From Nonomuraea glycinis (lineage in GTDB: Bacteria > Actinomycetota > Actinomycetes > Streptosporangiales > Streptosporangiaceae): a DNA stretch of 64,000 nucleotides. Numbering within the stretch: position 1 is the first letter of the stretch; each line of letters begins with the position of its first letter. The position numbers and the translations under genes are program-made. The stretch is taken from positions 424,719 to 488,718 of the forward strand of contig NZ_BMNK01000004.1 of NCBI RefSeq assembly GCF_014646515.1, read 5' to 3'. This document shows positions 16,762 through 25,037 of the stretch, one piece after another. The notes beneath the pieces were generated by a model, which made no database searches, was not told where the DNA came from, and was given only the letters and a program-made list of their open reading frames with translations.

Positions 16762-16815
16762 GGTCCCCCAGTGTGGCCCACGTGAAGGCACGGGCGAGAG
16801 GGTAGGCCAGTGGGT

Positions 16816-17583
16816 ATGCCGGAGGGACACCTGATCCACCGCCACGCCCGTGAGCAGCACCGAGCGTTCGCCGGGCGGCGGGTGCGCGCCGCGAGCCCGC
16901 AGGGCAGGTTCGACGCGCGGCCGTACGGCGGGCGGCTCGTCGAGGGCGTGGAGGCCGTCGGCAAGCATCTGCTCTACCACTTCGACGGCGGCCCGGCGAT
17001 CCACGTGCACCTGGGCATGCGGGGGCTGTTCCTGCGCTACGACGATCCGGCGACGCAGCCCCGGCGCGGCACCCGGCTGCGGCTGGCCACGGACGAGGTG
17101 GCGTTCGATCTCATCGCGCCCTCCCGCTGCGAGACGATGGGCGGCGAGCAGGTGGCCGCGCTGCGGGCGTCCCTGGGGCCGGACCCGCTGCGCGGAGACG
17201 CCGATCGCGGGGTGGCGGTGCGGCGGCTGGCCGCTTTCACCGGGCCGGTGGGGGCCGCGGTGCTGGATCAGGGCGTCTGGGCGGGGATCGGCAACGCGTG
17301 GCGGGCGGAGTTGCTGTTCCTGGCGGGGCTCGACCCGGACGCGCGGGACGTCGGGGCGGAGGCCGCGGGACGGCTGTGGGACGTGGCGGTGCGCCATCTC
17401 GCCCTGGGGCGGGACGCGGGACAGGTGGTCAGCGATCCGGCGGCGCCGGACGAGCGGTGGGTGTACAAGCGGGAGACGTGCCGCCGCTGCGGGACCGCCG
17501 TGCGGACGTGGACGCTGGCCGCCAGGACGGCCTACGCGTGCCCTCTCGATCAACCCGCTGAGCTGGGAAGACTCGCGCGGTGA
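16816..17583 (+). CDS. Fpg/Nei-family DNA glycosylase (Nei2-like) with degenerate zinc finger
   Basis: The 255-residue base-excision repair enzyme starts MPEGHLIHR; Pro2 becomes the N-terminal nucleophile and Glu3 the proton donor after Met removal. VGKHLLYHF carries the conserved beta-hairpin Lys, and GVWAGIGNAWRAELLF the H2TH helix. The C-terminal finger begins CRRCG but ends in ACPLDQ where CPxCQ is expected, so the fourth zinc cysteine is missing. It removes oxidised pyrimidines and nicks the strand. The ATG at 16816 is chosen because the Pro2 must follow Met; 16 bases separate its stop from the lyase-like gene. Confidence 0.88.
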   Translation: MPEGHLIHRHAREQHRAFAGRRVRAASPQGRFDARPYGGRLVEGVEAVGKHLLYHFDGGPAIHVHLGMRGLFLRYDDPATQPRRGTRLRLATDEVAFDLIAPSRCETMGGEQVAALRASLGPDPLRGDADRGVAVRRLAAFTGPVGAAVLDQGVWAGIGNAWRAELLFLAGLDPDARDVGAEAAGRLWDVAVRHLALGRDAGQVVSDPAAPDERWVYKRETCRRCGTAVRTWTLAARTAYACPLDQPAELGRLAR

Positions 17584-17599
17584 CCGGTGTTGGACCAGT

Positions 17600-18673
17600 G
17601 TGCGGAACACTCGAGGAGACCACCTTCTGGACATCCGGCGGATCTATCTGGAGCCCGCCGCGGCCGAGCTGGCCCGTGGCCGGGAAATCCTGGAGCGTTA
17701 TCCGGCCGCCGAGCGGGTGGAGGTGGACAGCCACCAGCGGATCCCCGAGCTGTACGGCGACGAGGCGAACGTCGCCCGCTGGGTGCGCATCAAGACGGAG
17801 GCGCTGGTGCTCGGGGTCAAGAAGTCGCTGACCGCGCGCCCCAACGGCCGCTCCAGCGACTTCATCGCGCCCTCCACCGCCAACGGCTGCGCGATGGCCT
17901 GCGCCTACTGCTATGTCCCGCGCCGTAAGGGCTACAGCAATCCGATCACCGTGTTCGCCAACATCGAGCAGATCATCGGCTATCTGGGCCGGCACGCGGG
18001 CCGCCAGGGCGTCAAGCCGGAGCCGAACCAGGTCGACCCGCACGCCTGGGTCTACGACATCGGCGAGAACTCCGACTGCTCGGTGGACGCCACCATCTCC
18101 GCCAACGTGCGCGACCTCGTCGAGCTGTTCCGCGGCCTGCCGAACGCCAAGGCCAGCTTCGCCACCAAGTACGTCAACCGGGACCTGCTCGACTGGGATC
18201 CGCGGGGCCGCACCAGGATCCGCTTCAGCCTGATGCCCGCCGCCGACGCCAAGCTGCTCGACATCCGCACCTCCCCGATCGAGGACCGGATCGCCGCGAT
18301 CAACGACTTCGTGGCCGCCGGGTACGAGGTGCACGTCAATTTCAGCCCCGTCGTGGTGCGGGACGGCTGGCTGGCGGACTGGGCCCTCCTGCTGGACACG
18401 CTCGGCGACGCCCTGTCGCCGGCCGCCCGTGCGCAGCTCGCCGCCGAGGTCATCTTCCTGACCCACAACGACCGGCTGCACGAGGTGAACCTCGGCTGGC
18501 ACCCCAAGGCCGAGGAGGTGCTCTGGCGGCCCGACCTGCAGCAGCCTAAGCGCTCGCAGACGGGCGGCTGGAACGTGCGCTACCGCACCGGCCACAAGGG
18601 CCGCTACGTCACCGCCCTGACCGACCTGATCGCCGACCGCCTGCCCTGCTGCCGGGTCCGCTACGCGTTCTGA
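17600..18673 (+). CDS. Spore photoproduct lyase family radical SAM protein
   Basis: The protein of about 350 residues has the radical SAM cluster motif of this family, CAMACAYCYVPR (CX3CX2C), preceded by APSTANG. Other family segments are ENSDCSVDA, FATKYVN, RIRFSLMP and VHVNFSPVVV. True spore photoproduct lyases reverse the UV lesion 5-thyminyl-5,6-dihydrothymine using a [4Fe-4S] cluster and SAM; actinobacterial relatives are less studied. Start choice is uncertain: GTG at 17600 is the only standard start after the previous stop, while CTG at 17627 is better placed behind GAGGAG. The glycosylase gene lies just upstream, making a DNA repair pair. Confidence 0.85.
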   Translation: MRNTRGDHLLDIRRIYLEPAAAELARGREILERYPAAERVEVDSHQRIPELYGDEANVARWVRIKTEALVLGVKKSLTARPNGRSSDFIAPSTANGCAMACAYCYVPRRKGYSNPITVFANIEQIIGYLGRHAGRQGVKPEPNQVDPHAWVYDIGENSDCSVDATISANVRDLVELFRGLPNAKASFATKYVNRDLLDWDPRGRTRIRFSLMPAADAKLLDIRTSPIEDRIAAINDFVAAGYEVHVNFSPVVVRDGWLADWALLLDTLGDALSPAARAQLAAEVIFLTHNDRLHEVNLGWHPKAEEVLWRPDLQQPKRSQTGGWNVRYRTGHKGRYVTALTDLIADRLPCCRVRYAF

Positions 18674-18693
18674 CACGAGGTACGGTCTTCCTC

Positions 18694-19692
18694 GTGGTGA
18701 TCCAGTCCTCCCCCGTCGTCATCGCGCACCGGGGGGCCAGCGCGCACCGGCCCGAGCACACACTGCTGTCTTATGAGGCGGCCATCGCCATGGGCGCCGA
18801 CTACATCGAGCCTGACCTCGTCTCCACCAGGGACCACGTGCTGGTGGCCAGGCACGAGAACGAGATCTCCGGCACCACCGACGTGGCCGACCGGCCCGAG
18901 TTCGCCGACCGGCACGCCACCAGGACGATCGACGGCCGGGCCGTCACCGGCTGGTTCACCGAGGACTTCACCCTCGCCGAGCTGCGGACGCTGCGGGCCA
19001 GGGAGCGGGTGCCCGGCCTGCGGCCCGGCAACACGGCCTTCGACGGGCTGGCCCGGATCCCCACGTTCGAGGAGGTCGTCCGGCTCGCTCGGGAGCACGG
19101 GGTGGGCGTCTACCCCGAGACCAAGCACCCGACGCACTTCGCCGGGCTCGGCCTGCCCCTGGAGGAGCCGCTGCTCGACGTGCTCGACCGGTACGGCGTG
19201 CGGAAGGCGTACATCCAGTCCTTCGAGACGGCGAACCTGCGTGAGCTCAGCGGCCGGACGGACCTGCCGCTGATCCAGCTCGTCGCGGCCGGGGGCGCGC
19301 CGTACGACTGGGTCGTGGCGGGCGACGGCCGCGGCTACGACGACCTCGTCACACCGGAGGGGTTGCGTGAGGTGGCCGAGTACGCGCGCGGGATCGGCGT
19401 GGACACCCGGCGGGTGCTGCCCACCGGCCCGGACGGCAGGCTGGGTGCGGCGACCACGCTGGTGGCGGACGCGCACCGCGAGCGGCTGGACGTGCACGTC
19501 TGGACCGTGCGCAACGAGAACGCGCAGCTTCCCGTCGACTTCCGGCTCGGCGACCCCGGCAGCCCGCACTACGACCGTGCCACGGGTGACGTGATGGGGT
19601 GGCTGTCGAGGCTGCTGGAGCTCGGCGTCGACGGCGCCTTCTGCGACGATCCCGCCATGGGCCGGGCCGTGGTGAGCCGGTGGACAAGGTGA
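18694..19692 (+). CDS. Glycerophosphodiester phosphodiesterase family protein
   Basis: The 332-residue TIM-barrel protein has the GDPD signature: AHRGASAHRPEHT with the first catalytic His-Arg, and YIEPDLVSTRDHVLVARHE with the metal-binding Glu and Asp plus second His. Further on lie VYPETKHP and VHVWTVRNE. These enzymes release glycerol 3-phosphate from glycerophosphodiesters, using Ca2+ or Mg2+. No signal peptide is visible, so it is probably cytoplasmic. GTG start, 20 bases after the preceding stop. The stop is followed at once by a 34-bp tandem repeat. Confidence 0.9.
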   Translation: MVIQSSPVVIAHRGASAHRPEHTLLSYEAAIAMGADYIEPDLVSTRDHVLVARHENEISGTTDVADRPEFADRHATRTIDGRAVTGWFTEDFTLAELRTLRARERVPGLRPGNTAFDGLARIPTFEEVVRLAREHGVGVYPETKHPTHFAGLGLPLEEPLLDVLDRYGVRKAYIQSFETANLRELSGRTDLPLIQLVAAGGAPYDWVVAGDGRGYDDLVTPEGLREVAEYARGIGVDTRRVLPTGPDGRLGAATTLVADAHRERLDVHVWTVRNENAQLPVDFRLGDPGSPHYDRATGDVMGWLSRLLELGVDGAFCDDPAMGRAVVSRWTR

Positions 19693-19696
19693 GGCC

Positions 19697-19812
19697 CTTT
19701 CACCCGGGGCCGTGGCGACACCGTGATGCGCTTTCACTCGGGGCCGTGGCGACACCGTGATGCGCTTTCACTCGGGGCCGTGGCGACACCGTGATGCGCT
19801 TTCACTCGGGCC
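19697..19812. repeat. 34-bp tandem repeat, about 3.4 copies, after the GDPD gene
   Basis: CTTTCACTCGGGGCCGTGGC followed by GACACCGTGATGCG repeats with a 34-base period at 19697, 19731 and 19765, plus a 14-base partial copy at 19799. Copies two and three are identical and the first differs by one base. It starts 5 bases after the GDPD stop and fills most of the gap to the TTC38-like gene at 19875. Confidence 0.95.
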
Positions 19813-19874
19813 ACAGTGACATCGGAGCGCCCTTTTGCACAGACAGCCCCGCCCGCCCTTTCTAAGCTGGGTCC

Positions 19875-21293
19875 ATGACTGCTGACCAGCATGGACTGTC
19901 CTTGAGCGGGGCGGGCCGGAGTGCCGCCCGCCACTACGACCGGGCGATCGACCACCTGTTGCACTTCCGGATGGAGGTCGTGCACGAGGCCGGCGCGGCG
20001 CTGGCCGAGGCGCCGGACTTCCCGATGGGCAACGTGCTGAGCGCCTATCTCGGACTGCTCTCCACCGAGGCCGACCAGGCGCGCCAGGCCAGGCAGAGCT
20101 TCGCCGCCTTCCGTACCAGGATCGACCACGCCGGCCTGCCGCCCCGCGAGCGGGCGCATGTGGAAGCGGTGCAGGCGCTGCTCGACGGTGACTTCCACGC
20201 CTGTGGCGCGCTGCTCGCCCGGATCACCGAGCAGCACCCGCGTGACGCCCTCGCGCTGGCCGCCGGGCACCAGATCGACTTCTTCGTCGGTGACGCGCGC
20301 TCGCTGCGCGACCGGATCGGCGGCGCGCTCAGCGCCTGGCACGAGGATGACCGGCACTATGGGCACGTGCTCGGCATGTACGCGTTCGGGCTGGAGGAGG
20401 CCGGGCACTACGACCGCTCGGAGGAGGTCGGGCTGCGGGCCGTCGAGCTGAACCCCCGCGACGTGTGGGGCATCCACGCGGTCGTGCACACCTACGAGAT
20501 GCAGGGCAGGTTCGGCGAGGGCATCCGCTACCTGGACGCCCGGGTCGACGACTGGTCCACCGGCACGTTCTTCAACGTGCACACCTGGTGGCACTACGCC
20601 CTGTACGCGATGGAGGCCGGTGACCACGGGCGGGCCCTGGCGATCTACGACGCGGTGCTGGCCGCCGGCCGGTCGTCGATGGAACTGCTGGACGCCGCCG
20701 CCCTGCTGTGGCGCTTCTACCTGGAGGGCGACCTCCGGCACGAGCGGTGGTCGGTGCTCGCCGACGCCTGGCCGGCCAGGACGCACGAGCCGTGCTACGC
20801 CTTCAACGACGTGCACGCCGTGATGTCGTACGTGGGCGCGGACCGCATCGGCGACGCCGACAAGCTCATCGCCGGCCGTGAGGCGTACCTCGGTCAGCCG
20901 CTTCCCGGCGTCAGCAACCACGGCATGACCGCCCGCGTCGGCCTGCCGGTGTGCAAGGCGCTGGTGGCGTTCGGCCGGGGCGACCACCACCAGGTGGTGG
21001 ACCTGCTCTACCCGATCAGGCACCGCGTCAACGAGTTCGGCGGCAGCCACGCTCAGCGTGACGCCGTGCAGAAGACCCTGCTGCAGTCGGCGCTCAGGGG
21101 CGGCCGGCACGATCTGGCGCGGGTCCTGATCAGCGAACGGATCAACGTACGGCCCGGCAGCCCGTTCAACTGGCTCAAGCGCGGAGCGCTGGCCGAGGCC
21201 ATCGGCGACAGCGCCGCGGCCACGGCCGCCCGGCTCCGGGCGGGCGAGCTCATGCACCAGGCCCGAACCGGAAATGTCTCCGCAAGCGAGTAG
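19875..21293 (+). CDS. TTC38-family tetratricopeptide repeat protein
   Basis: The 472-residue soluble protein is built of helical TPR-like pairs and carries the TTC38 landmark stretch WGIHAVVHTYEMQGRFGEGI and NVHTWWHYALYAMEAGD. That family is shared by bacteria and animals, but no biochemical role is known to me. No signal peptide or membrane segment is seen. It ends 11 bases before the PIG-L deacetylase start, so the two are probably cotranscribed. Confidence 0.85.
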   Translation: MTADQHGLSLSGAGRSAARHYDRAIDHLLHFRMEVVHEAGAALAEAPDFPMGNVLSAYLGLLSTEADQARQARQSFAAFRTRIDHAGLPPRERAHVEAVQALLDGDFHACGALLARITEQHPRDALALAAGHQIDFFVGDARSLRDRIGGALSAWHEDDRHYGHVLGMYAFGLEEAGHYDRSEEVGLRAVELNPRDVWGIHAVVHTYEMQGRFGEGIRYLDARVDDWSTGTFFNVHTWWHYALYAMEAGDHGRALAIYDAVLAAGRSSMELLDAAALLWRFYLEGDLRHERWSVLADAWPARTHEPCYAFNDVHAVMSYVGADRIGDADKLIAGREAYLGQPLPGVSNHGMTARVGLPVCKALVAFGRGDHHQVVDLLYPIRHRVNEFGGSHAQRDAVQKTLLQSALRGGRHDLARVLISERINVRPGSPFNWLKRGALAEAIGDSAAATAARLRAGELMHQARTGNVSASE

Positions 21294-21304
21294 TGTTTCC
21301 CATC

Positions 21305-22126
21305 ATGGATCGGCAACTCACCCTGATGGCCGTACACGCCCACCCCGATGACGAGTGCCTCAGCACCGGCGGAGTTCTGGCCCGCTACACCGACGAGGGG
21401 ATCCGCACCGTGCTGGTCACCTGCACCAACGGTGAGCAGGGCGACGGACCGGGCGGCGTCAAACCCGGCGACCCGGGCCACGACGACGCCAAGGTCGCCG
21501 AGCTCCGGCTCAGTGAGCTGCGCCAGTCGGTGCAGCACCTCGGCATCGACCACCTTGAGCTGTTGGGCTACCGCGACTCCGGCATGGAGGGCTGGGACGC
21601 GAACAAGCACCCCGACGCGTTCTCCAACGTCCCCGTCGACACCGCCGCCGGCCGGCTGGCGGAGCTGATGGAGCGCTACCGGCCGGACGTCGTGGTCACC
21701 TACGACGAGACCGGCGGCAGCGGCTACAACCACCCCGACCACGTCCAGGCGCACCGCATCACGGTCGCGGCCGTCGAGGCCACCGGCATCCCGGCCAAGT
21801 TCTACTACACCGCGATCCCCAGGTCGGCGTTCAAGCGGATGTTCGAGCAGATGCGCGCGAGCGGCATGGAGTTCGACTTCGAGCCCGGCGACGACTTCGG
21901 CACCCCTGACGAGCTGGTGACCACCGTCGTCGACGTGCGGTCCTTCGTCGATCGCAAGATCAAGGCCCTGCGGTCACATGCGAGCCAGGGCGACAGCATC
22001 CCCCCGCTCATGATGTCGCAGGAGGCGCAGCAGGAGGTGTTCTCCCACGAGGCCTTCATCCGCGTCCAGAGCCGCATCAAGACACCGCACCACGAGCTGG
22101 ACCTGTTCGAAGGGCTGCGCCCCTAG
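21305..22126 (+). CDS. PIG-L (LmbE) family zinc deacetylase
   Basis: The 273-residue protein opens with LMAVHAHPDDECLSTGG, the zinc-binding AHPDDE motif of PIG-L enzymes, and has the second His motif in YNHPDHVQAH. Family members remove acetyl groups from GlcNAc-linked compounds, including mycothiol precursors and mycothiol conjugates (MshB, Mca). The details here do not match either closely, so the substrate is left open. I chose the ATG at 21305 over the GTG 12 bases earlier because it begins directly at MDRQLTLMAVHAHPDDE. Confidence 0.87.
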   Translation: MDRQLTLMAVHAHPDDECLSTGGVLARYTDEGIRTVLVTCTNGEQGDGPGGVKPGDPGHDDAKVAELRLSELRQSVQHLGIDHLELLGYRDSGMEGWDANKHPDAFSNVPVDTAAGRLAELMERYRPDVVVTYDETGGSGYNHPDHVQAHRITVAAVEATGIPAKFYYTAIPRSAFKRMFEQMRASGMEFDFEPGDDFGTPDELVTTVVDVRSFVDRKIKALRSHASQGDSIPPLMMSQEAQQEVFSHEAFIRVQSRIKTPHHELDLFEGLRP

Positions 22127-22204
22127 GGCGGTCGCCCGCTCTGCCCGGGTCGAGCAGCGTCCGGGTGAGCGGGCCGCGCCCCCAGGGGCGGTCGCGCTCT
22201 GCCG
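22117..22204. repeat. Imperfect direct repeat across the PIG-L stop codon
   Basis: GCGCCCCTAGGGCGGTCGC at 22117, containing the stop TAG, is repeated 59 bases later at 22176 as GCGCCCCCAGGGGCGGTCGC. In both places GCTCTGCC follows within a few bases. The second copy leads straight into a strong hairpin. Confidence 0.6.
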
Positions 22205-22217
22205 CGTGCAGAGCGCG
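22193..22217. terminator. Strong hairpin between convergent PIG-L and LacI genes
   Basis: CGCGCTCTGC (22193-22202) and GCAGAGCGCG (22208-22217) form a perfect 10-bp stem closed by a 5-base loop. It lies between a plus-strand and a minus-strand gene, so it probably stops transcription from both sides. Confidence 0.8.
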
Positions 22218-22235
22218 GTCAGCGCGCTGGGAGGC

Positions 22236-23255
22236 TCAACCCCGTGGGGGCTGCTCCCCCGAGCCTCTGACGATCAGGCGGGTGGGCACCAGCGTGCCGC
22301 GCGCCCGCGACCGGTCGCCGTCCAGGCGTAACAGGACCCGTTCGGCCGCCGCCACGCCGATCGCCTCCGGGTCCTGGGCGACGACCGTCAGCGGCGGGTC
22401 CAGCACCTCCGCCAGGGGCAGGTCGTCGAAGCCGACCAGCGCCACCTCCTTGCGCCCCGACTTGGCCAGCGCCACCACGGCGCCCATCGCGGCGAGGTTG
22501 TTGCCCGCGAACAGGGCCGTCGGGGGTGCGGGGAGGGCGAGCAGGCGCAGGGTGGCCTGGGCGGCGGCGTCGGCGTCGTGGCCGGTGTCGACGAGGGTGC
22601 GGTCGAAGGGCAGGCCCGCCGCCTCCAGCGCGTCCCGGTAGCCCTGGAAGCGTTCGCGTCGGGTGTAGAGGGCGGCCGGGACGTCGCCGACGAAGCCGAT
22701 CCTGCGGTGGCCGTACGAGATGAGGTGGGCGACGCCGGAGCGGGCGCCCGCGCGGTTGGCGCTGACCACGCTGTCGGCCGTGAGGCCGACGGCGGGGCGG
22801 TCGAGGAAGACGATGGGGAGGCCGGCGACGCGTTCGGAGCGCAGGTGGCGGTGGTCGCTGGCGGCCGAGGGGACGATCATGAGGGCGCTGACGCGGCGCG
22901 CCAGGAAGGCGGCGATGAGGGACTGCTCCAGCTCGGGGGTCTCGCTGCTGGAGCCGACGATGAGGGTGAGGCCGCGGGCGCGGACGGCGCTTTCGATGCC
23001 GCCCGCGACGGTCCCGAAGAACGGGTTGCCCATCTCCGGGATGACCAGGCCGATCGCCGCGTCCCTGGCGCCGACGCGCATGTTGCGGGCCATGAGGTTG
23101 GGCTGGTAGCCGAGCTTGCGCACGGCCGCCATGACGCGTTCGCGGGTCTCCACGGCGACCGGGCCGTCGTCGTTGAGCACCCGCGAGACCGTCTTGGCCG
23201 TCACCCCGACCTCGCGGGCGACGTCTGTCATGGTGGGGCGCCGCATTTCGACCAT
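22236..23255 (-). CDS. LacI family repressor of the fructose/ribose-type ABC operon
   Basis: The 339-residue regulator has the LacI headpiece (TMTDVAREVGVTAKTVSRVLND with hinge ARNMRVG) and a periplasmic-binding-protein-like sugar domain. It is the last gene of the minus-strand sugar transport operon, 9 bases after the ATPase gene. The double LacI-type operator at 26055-26084 in front of that operon is its obvious target. The sugar inducer is not readable from sequence; a PfkB kinase in the regulon suggests fructose or a similar ketose or pentose. Confidence 0.9.
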   Translation of the reverse strand: MVEMRRPTMTDVAREVGVTAKTVSRVLNDDGPVAVETRERVMAAVRKLGYQPNLMARNMRVGARDAAIGLVIPEMGNPFFGTVAGGIESAVRARGLTLIVGSSSETPELEQSLIAAFLARRVSALMIVPSAASDHRHLRSERVAGLPIVFLDRPAVGLTADSVVSANRAGARSGVAHLISYGHRRIGFVGDVPAALYTRRERFQGYRDALEAAGLPFDRTLVDTGHDADAAAQATLRLLALPAPPTALFAGNNLAAMGAVVALAKSGRKEVALVGFDDLPLAEVLDPPLTVVAQDPEAIGVAAAERVLLRLDGDRSRARGTLVPTRLIVRGSGEQPPRG

Positions 23256-23264
23256 GCTAGTGGC

Positions 23265-24068
23265 TCACGACAGGCCGGCGTCCTTGGCCGCCGGCACCGA
23301 TTCGTCCTGCTTCACCTGCAGGGCGCCGGTCATGATGGCGACCACCTCGGCCATGTCGTGGTCGGCGGGGTTGAGCTGGGCGACCCGGCGGCCGAGCCGC
23401 TGGACGTGGATGCGGTCGGCCAGCTCGAACACGTGCGGCATGTTGTGGCTGATCAGCACCACCGGCAGGCCACGGTCGCGGACCCGCTTGATCATGTCGA
23501 GGACCTGGCCGGACTCCTTGACGCCGAGCGCGGCCGTGGGCTCGTCCATGACGATGACGTGCGAGGCAAAGGCGACGGCCCTGGCCACGGCGACGCCCTG
23601 CCGCTGGCCGCCGGACAGCGTCTCGACCGCCTGGGTGAGCGAGCGCAACCCGATCTTGAGGTCCGCCATGTGCCTGGCGGACTCCTCGCGCATGCGTTTC
23701 TTGTCGAGCAGGCGGAAGATCGTGCCGAGCGGGCCGGGCTTGCGCAACTCCCGGCCGAGGAACATGTTGGTGGCGATGTCCAGCGAAGCGGCCACCGCCA
23801 GGTCCTGGTAGACGGTCTCGATGCCGTGCTTGCGGGCGTCGAGCGGGTTGCGGAAGCGGACCGGGCGGCCGTCGAGCAGGATCTCGCCCTCGTCCGGCTG
23901 CACGGCCCCGGTCAGCGCCTTGATCAGGCTGGTCTTGCCGGCGCCGTTGTCGCCGATGACGGCGAGGACCTCGCCGGGCATCAGGTCGAAGTCGGCGCCG
24001 TCCAGCGCGGTCACGTGGCCGTAGCGCTTGACCAGGCCACGTGCCCGCAGGACGGGGGTCGTCGTCAT
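23265..24068 (-). CDS. Sugar ABC transporter ATP-binding protein (FrcA type)
   Basis: This 267-residue single-domain ATPase has Walker A GDNGAGKTS, signature LSGGQRQGVAVARA, Walker B VIVMDEPTAALG and switch ISHNMPHVFELADRIHV. The single domain and the AVASLDIATNMFLGRE text match the fructose (Frc) branch rather than the two-domain RbsA. ATGA overlap with the permease stop couples the two genes. Confidence 0.92.
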   Translation of the reverse strand: MTTTPVLRARGLVKRYGHVTALDGADFDLMPGEVLAVIGDNGAGKTSLIKALTGAVQPDEGEILLDGRPVRFRNPLDARKHGIETVYQDLAVAASLDIATNMFLGRELRKPGPLGTIFRLLDKKRMREESARHMADLKIGLRSLTQAVETLSGGQRQGVAVARAVAFASHVIVMDEPTAALGVKESGQVLDMIKRVRDRGLPVVLISHNMPHVFELADRIHVQRLGRRVAQLNPADHDMAEVVAIMTGALQVKQDESVPAAKDAGLS

Positions 24069-25036
24069 CGGGTCCTCCTGCGGGAGAGCTGGTCCACGGT
24101 CACGGCGAGGATCACCAGGATGCCGGTGATGAGCGTCTGATAGATCGACGGTACGCCCATGAGCTGAAGGCCGTTGCGGAAGACCCCGACGATGAGCGCG
24201 CCGACCAGCGTGCCGATGACCAGGCCACGCCCGCCGAACAGGCTCGTGCCGCCGAGCACGACCGCGGTGATGCTGTCCAGATTGTCGGTCTGCCCGGCCT
24301 GCGGGTCGCCGACCCCGGTCCTGGACACCAGCAGCAACGCGGCGATGCCGTACACGAGCCCGGCGATCGTGTAGACGCTGATCGTCAGCCGCTGGGTGCG
24401 GATGCCGCTCAGCCGCGCCACGTCGGGGCTGTTGCCGAGCGCGTACACGTGGCGGCCCCACGCCGTCTGCCCGAGCAGGTAGGCGAACAGCAGGAACAGC
24501 AGGATCGCCACGAGCGAGCCGTAGGTGACGTTGGTGCCGCCGAGCCGGAAGGTCTCGCCCAGGTACGTCAGCGCGGCGGGCAGCTCGGTGACCGTCTGGT
24601 CCTGGGAGTAGATGTGGGTGAGCGCGAAGACCACGTTCAGCATGCCGAGCGTGACGATGAACGGCGGCAGCGAGATCCGCGTCACCAGCAGGCCGTTGGC
24701 CAGCCCGAACACGGCGCAGGCGGCCAGCCCGGCGGCGATGGCGAGCAGCGGCGGCAGCACGCCGTCCACGGCCAGCTTGGTCATCACGATCCCGCCGAAG
24801 GCCATGATGGCGCCGTTGGACAGGTCGATGCCGGCCGTCAGGATGATCAGGGTCTGGCCGATGGCGAGCGTGCCGACGACCATCACCTGCTGGATGATGA
24901 GGGAGAAGTTACCGCCGCTGAGGAACTGCTCGGTGTTGAGCGAGAAGAACACGCAGGCCGCCAGGAGGGCGGCCAGCGGTCCGACGATCGGCGTGGACAG
25001 CAGGCGGCGCGGCAACGTCGCTTCGATGACCGGCAC
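24065..25036 (-). CDS. Sugar ABC transporter permease (FrcC/RbsC type)
   Basis: The 323-residue polytopic membrane protein has the monosaccharide permease features QTLIILTAGIDLSNGAIMAFGG, LPPFIVTLGM and the coupling region GNSPDVARLSGIR. GTG start at 25036, one base after the binding-protein stop. It forms the channel for the sugar together with the single ATPase. Confidence 0.93.
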   Translation of the reverse strand: MPVIEATLPRRLLSTPIVGPLAALLAACVFFSLNTEQFLSGGNFSLIIQQVMVVGTLAIGQTLIILTAGIDLSNGAIMAFGGIVMTKLAVDGVLPPLLAIAAGLAACAVFGLANGLLVTRISLPPFIVTLGMLNVVFALTHIYSQDQTVTELPAALTYLGETFRLGGTNVTYGSLVAILLFLLFAYLLGQTAWGRHVYALGNSPDVARLSGIRTQRLTISVYTIAGLVYGIAALLLVSRTGVGDPQAGQTDNLDSITAVVLGGTSLFGGRGLVIGTLVGALIVGVFRNGLQLMGVPSIYQTLITGILVILAVTVDQLSRRRTR

Positions 25037-25037
25037 G

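Noticed and set aside
19734-21257. Long open frame on the minus strand opposite the TTC38-like gene
   Set aside because: It is antisense to a well-supported gene, has low-complexity composition and arises from GC-rich codon bias.
21305-22126. Assignment as MshB or Mca of mycothiol metabolism
   Set aside because: The PIG-L motif fits, but the residues after AHPDDE differ from both enzymes, so only the family is called.
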